Source: Balneolaceae bacterium (GTDB lineage: Bacteria > Bacteroidota > Rhodothermia > Balneolales > Balneolaceae). From it: 64,000 nucleotides of DNA. Both the position numbers and the translations under genes were made by a program. Each line of letters starts with the position of its first letter. Positions within the stretch are counted from its first letter, which is position 1. Under the pieces are notes generated by a model. The model was not told where the DNA came from. It made no database searches and saw only the letters and a program-made list of their open reading frames with translations. The stretch is taken from positions 81,564 to 145,563 of the forward strand of contig JAXHMK010000015.1 in assembly GCA_034521495.1 (NCBI GenBank). The letters are read 5' to 3'. Of this stretch, positions 61,711 to 64,000 are shown piece by piece.

Positions 61711-64000
61711 ATGCCTGATCCTATTCAAGTTGAGAGGCAGTTCCAAGAGACAATAGACCTTTTTGAAACTTCGATTTCAATTCGTCACCGGTATTATCTT
61801 TTCAGAGGTTTTATCAAAAGCCTGGAGGGATCGTTTAAAAAGTACGAGTCTTACATTCTTCAACTCGTGGATGAACTTCCGGAGTACGCTGATCCTTTAA
61901 CGTGGACAGGTATGGATCCGCAACAAATTGAGCAGGATTTGGCATTGCTTGATTCAATTGAGTCGGAGCTTCACTTATCAAAAAAAAGTGAAAATGTTAC
62001 ACGAGTTTACAATTGTCTGAGAGAGGTTTGCATACTTTTGTACGGATGTCTGGATGATTTTAGAGGAGTCAGGTATCATTTACAACGATCATTCGTCAAA
62101 TCTGAGCTGGTGGATCAAGATCATTCCGAAGACGTAAGGGGATTGGATCGGCTGAGAAATCTGATTGCTGAAAAACTTCAGCAACGAAAAGATCTTCCAA
62201 GAGAAGGAGAAAAACAGCTCGAACGAATAGTACGGCAAATTAACATAATTCAGACACCTGAAGATGGAAAAACTTTTATACCGGTCGCTGAAAGGTATCA
62301 TCAGGAAGAGGCCTATGGACGATTGCGTAAAATTTCAGTTGAACAATATGCCGAAACAGAGAAGGAGGATGAACTGGTTTGGAATATGCATGTCTATGGA
62401 GCGACAAATCCATCACTGAAAGAAAAAAAAGATGTTCTGATTGCCGCAAGGAACCTGTTTGAATCAACTGCCGGTACCCGAAATAAGAGGTATTACCGTG
62501 CCGGTGTAAATTTTGAATTTCAGCAGGCATTTCATTTCGGAGATTCTGCAAATCTTGCTATCTCTGCAATTTGGTTTACACGGCTACTTGAAGCGAGTCA
62601 TCAAAGAGAATTATATAAATTGCATTCTCATTCTGTAATAACTGGTAATGTTGATAAAGAGGGGAATGTACGTCCGGTTGATCGTGAAAGCGTAAGCTTA
62701 AAAGTGCAAGCAGCTTACTTTTCATGGGGTAAAATATTGGTGGTTCCGGCTGTTCAGCGAGATCTGTTTGAGCAAGAATTAGGCAAACTCCGGGAAAAAT
62801 ATCCAACCCGCAATTTAGTGCTCTATGGTGCAGATCATCTGAGAGAGATATTCTTTGACAGGCGTCTTGCTTCACACCAGGTAGAAGGATTTTTGAGCTT
62901 CTATTTCAAACAGATGAAGAGTCAAAAGTACAGAGCCGTTACCGTTCCGCTGATTCTTGTGTTGATTGGAGTTATTGGCTGGTTGATTTTTGGGCCGGTG
63001 GATCAAAATCCTGTAGATGGAGAATTCAGCGGAACACATTTGATCCTTAATAATCAATACGGACAGAGAATTGCGGCATTGGAAGCAGGCTCAGAGGTTG
63101 TCCGTTTAGAGCAAGCCAATGAGAGTATAACAAACAAATTTGGTTTATTTGATCTCAATTCTGACGGAACCAATGAGGTCATTTTTGCAAGAAGCCTGGA
63201 AGTAGCGGATGGTACAAACGGTGAGCAGTTGGTGGCCTATTCTGTATCCGGCGATTCTGTGATTTGGGCACGAGATCTGATGTTTAACATCGATTTCCCA
63301 AATAAGACAGATGTTTCGGAAGATTTATTCCGGTTGCACTCCGTTAACTATGCAGAGAGATCCGCTGAATCAGAGCACTTTCTTATTGCAAATGTAGGTC
63401 ATCGGAATTTTTTTCCAAGTATCATTTTAAAGATGAACCCGGATAACGGGAATGAGCTGGGAAGATATATTCATACCGGTCGTATTGCTCAGACTTTGAC
63501 TGAAGATATTGACAGTGACGGAATGAAAGAGGTGCTGGCGCTTGGCCAGAACAATGCCTTTGATGAGATAACTGTATTTTTTGCACTGGAGACAGATCAG
63601 ATTAAAGGTCACTCCCCACTAACAGAGGAGTATATGGTTTCAGGCTATCAGCGTGCCAGGGAAAAACAGTATATCGGGATTCCGAGAACGATTGTCGGAG
63701 ATGCATTCAGCCGGAGATTGATGAACAATAATCCCGCTTATTTTCTGCTCAATAAAGAAGAGAAACGAATAAGAGTTCGGGTTTACGATCTCATGCTTCC
63801 CGAGAGCGATCCTTTCGAAGTTAGTACTGCTGCACTTTTATACATGTTCGATTACAATTTCAGATTGCAGTCCATCGGCACACATTCCTACTACGACTTG
63901 TGGGCCAAAAACCTCTATGAAGAGGGACGTATTCCGTTTGAACCCGATCACGAATATTTTGAAGCGTTTAAAGATTCGCTTCTTTACTGGGATGGGGAGG
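61711..64000 (+). CDS. Membrane-anchored Lon-like (S16) protease, copy 2 (cut by window edge)
   Basis: Paralog of the previous gene, starting MPDPIQVERQFQETIDLFET. It is open to the window end with ~13 residues missing at the C-terminus (ends DSLLYWDGE). No frameshift was found in the full 763 codons read. The Ser279 (GDSANLAISAIWF) and Lys331 (SVSLKVQAAYFSWG) pair has the same 52-residue spacing as copy 1. The TM helix VTVPLILVLIGVIGWLIFG lies in the same place, and the C-terminal loops FDLNSDGTNEVIFA and EDIDSDGMKEVLAL keep the Ca-binding pattern. It is 34 bp after copy 1 and on the same transcript. Overall sequence is clearly diverged, so the duplication is old. Confidence 0.72.
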   Translation, partial: MPDPIQVERQFQETIDLFETSISIRHRYYLFRGFIKSLEGSFKKYESYILQLVDELPEYADPLTWTGMDPQQIEQDLALLDSIESELHLSKKSENVTRVYNCLREVCILLYGCLDDFRGVRYHLQRSFVKSELVDQDHSEDVRGLDRLRNLIAEKLQQRKDLPREGEKQLERIVRQINIIQTPEDGKTFIPVAERYHQEEAYGRLRKISVEQYAETEKEDELVWNMHVYGATNPSLKEKKDVLIAARNLFESTAGTRNKRYYRAGVNFEFQQAFHFGDSANLAISAIWFTRLLEASHQRELYKLHSHSVITGNVDKEGNVRPVDRESVSLKVQAAYFSWGKILVVPAVQRDLFEQELGKLREKYPTRNLVLYGADHLREIFFDRRLASHQVEGFLSFYFKQMKSQKYRAVTVPLILVLIGVIGWLIFGPVDQNPVDGEFSGTHLILNNQYGQRIAALEAGSEVVRLEQANESITNKFGLFDLNSDGTNEVIFARSLEVADGTNGEQLVAYSVSGDSVIWARDLMFNIDFPNKTDVSEDLFRLHSVNYAERSAESEHFLIANVGHRNFFPSIILKMNPDNGNELGRYIHTGRIAQTLTEDIDSDGMKEVLALGQNNAFDEITVFFALETDQIKGHSPLTEEYMVSGYQRAREKQYIGIPRTIVGDAFSRRLMNNNPAYFLLNKEEKRIRVRVYDLMLPESDPFEVSTAALLYMFDYNFRLQSIGTHSYYDLWAKNLYEEGRIPFEPDHEYFEAFKDSLLYWDGE

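Noticed and set aside
1..64000. CRISPR array or Cas genes
   Set aside because: No set of short direct repeats with regular spacers was seen; all repeats found are dispersed palindromes or the single tandem duplication.

Overview
The window looks like a chromosome segment of a Gram-negative bacterium of the Bacteroidota/Balneolota group, most likely a marine or halophilic Balneolales member. This is inferred from the gene set and style and was not tested by any search. Supporting signs are a carbamoyl-phosphate synthase large subunit without the C-terminal MGS domain, many lipoproteins with an [IF]SC lipobox, a DUF4834-like small membrane protein in a folB-folK-deoxynucleoside kinase run, an ECF sigma plus serine/threonine kinase pair, PD40 propellers, giant Ig/fibronectin-like secreted proteins, and AT-rich intergenic DNA full of palindromic repeats.

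Layout. 0-11.7 kb is mostly housekeeping: TamB C-terminus, an orphan T4 gp19-like tube protein, an anchored metzincin, a LysR regulator, beta-carbonic anhydrase, carB (split by a 1-nt deletion), carA with a terminator-like hairpin in its leader, cysE and cysM. 11.8-24.1 kb is accessory: a HipA-like kinase with an overlapping partner, a nucleoside hydrolase lipoprotein, an MFS gene broken by a complete IS1182-type element and partly tandem-duplicated, a YbjQ-like protein with a zinc ribbon, a T5orf172/GIY-YIG-like protein, an HTH antitoxin-like gene, a nucleotidyltransferase/HTH pair and a small GIY-YIG protein. tRNA-Pro(GGG) and a degenerate copy follow. 24.6-32.8 kb holds yajQ, the folB-folK-kinase-DUF4834-TPR run, a DUF1080 lipoprotein, a membrane protein, a Spy/ECF sigma/anti-sigma/Spy operon and a response regulator.

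33-57 kb is a large surface/signalling region: ECF sigma, receptor kinase with TPRs, two PD40 propeller lipoproteins, a relic of a second kinase, a giant secreted protein of about 4,000 residues split by three single-base frameshifts, an FN3 protein and a TPR protein. Two copies of a structured repeat of about 190 bp flank the giant-protein block.

57.4-64 kb is the most novel part: a diverged sigma-factor-like protein (frameshifted), a soluble anti-sigma-like protein, and two tandem paralogous membrane proteins. Each paralog has a Lon-like (S16) Ser/Lys dyad domain without an AAA module, one transmembrane helix, and a C-terminal part with FG-GAP/VCBS-like DxDxDG loops. The suggested model is an outside-in circuit: an extracytoplasmic sensor controls a cytoplasmic Lon-like protease that cuts a soluble anti-sigma and frees a sigma-like protein. 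This is inference from order, topology and residues only.

At least six single-base indels break otherwise continuous genes, including the housekeeping gene carB. Uncorrected sequencing or assembly errors are therefore a real possibility and should be excluded before any of these genes is called a pseudogene.
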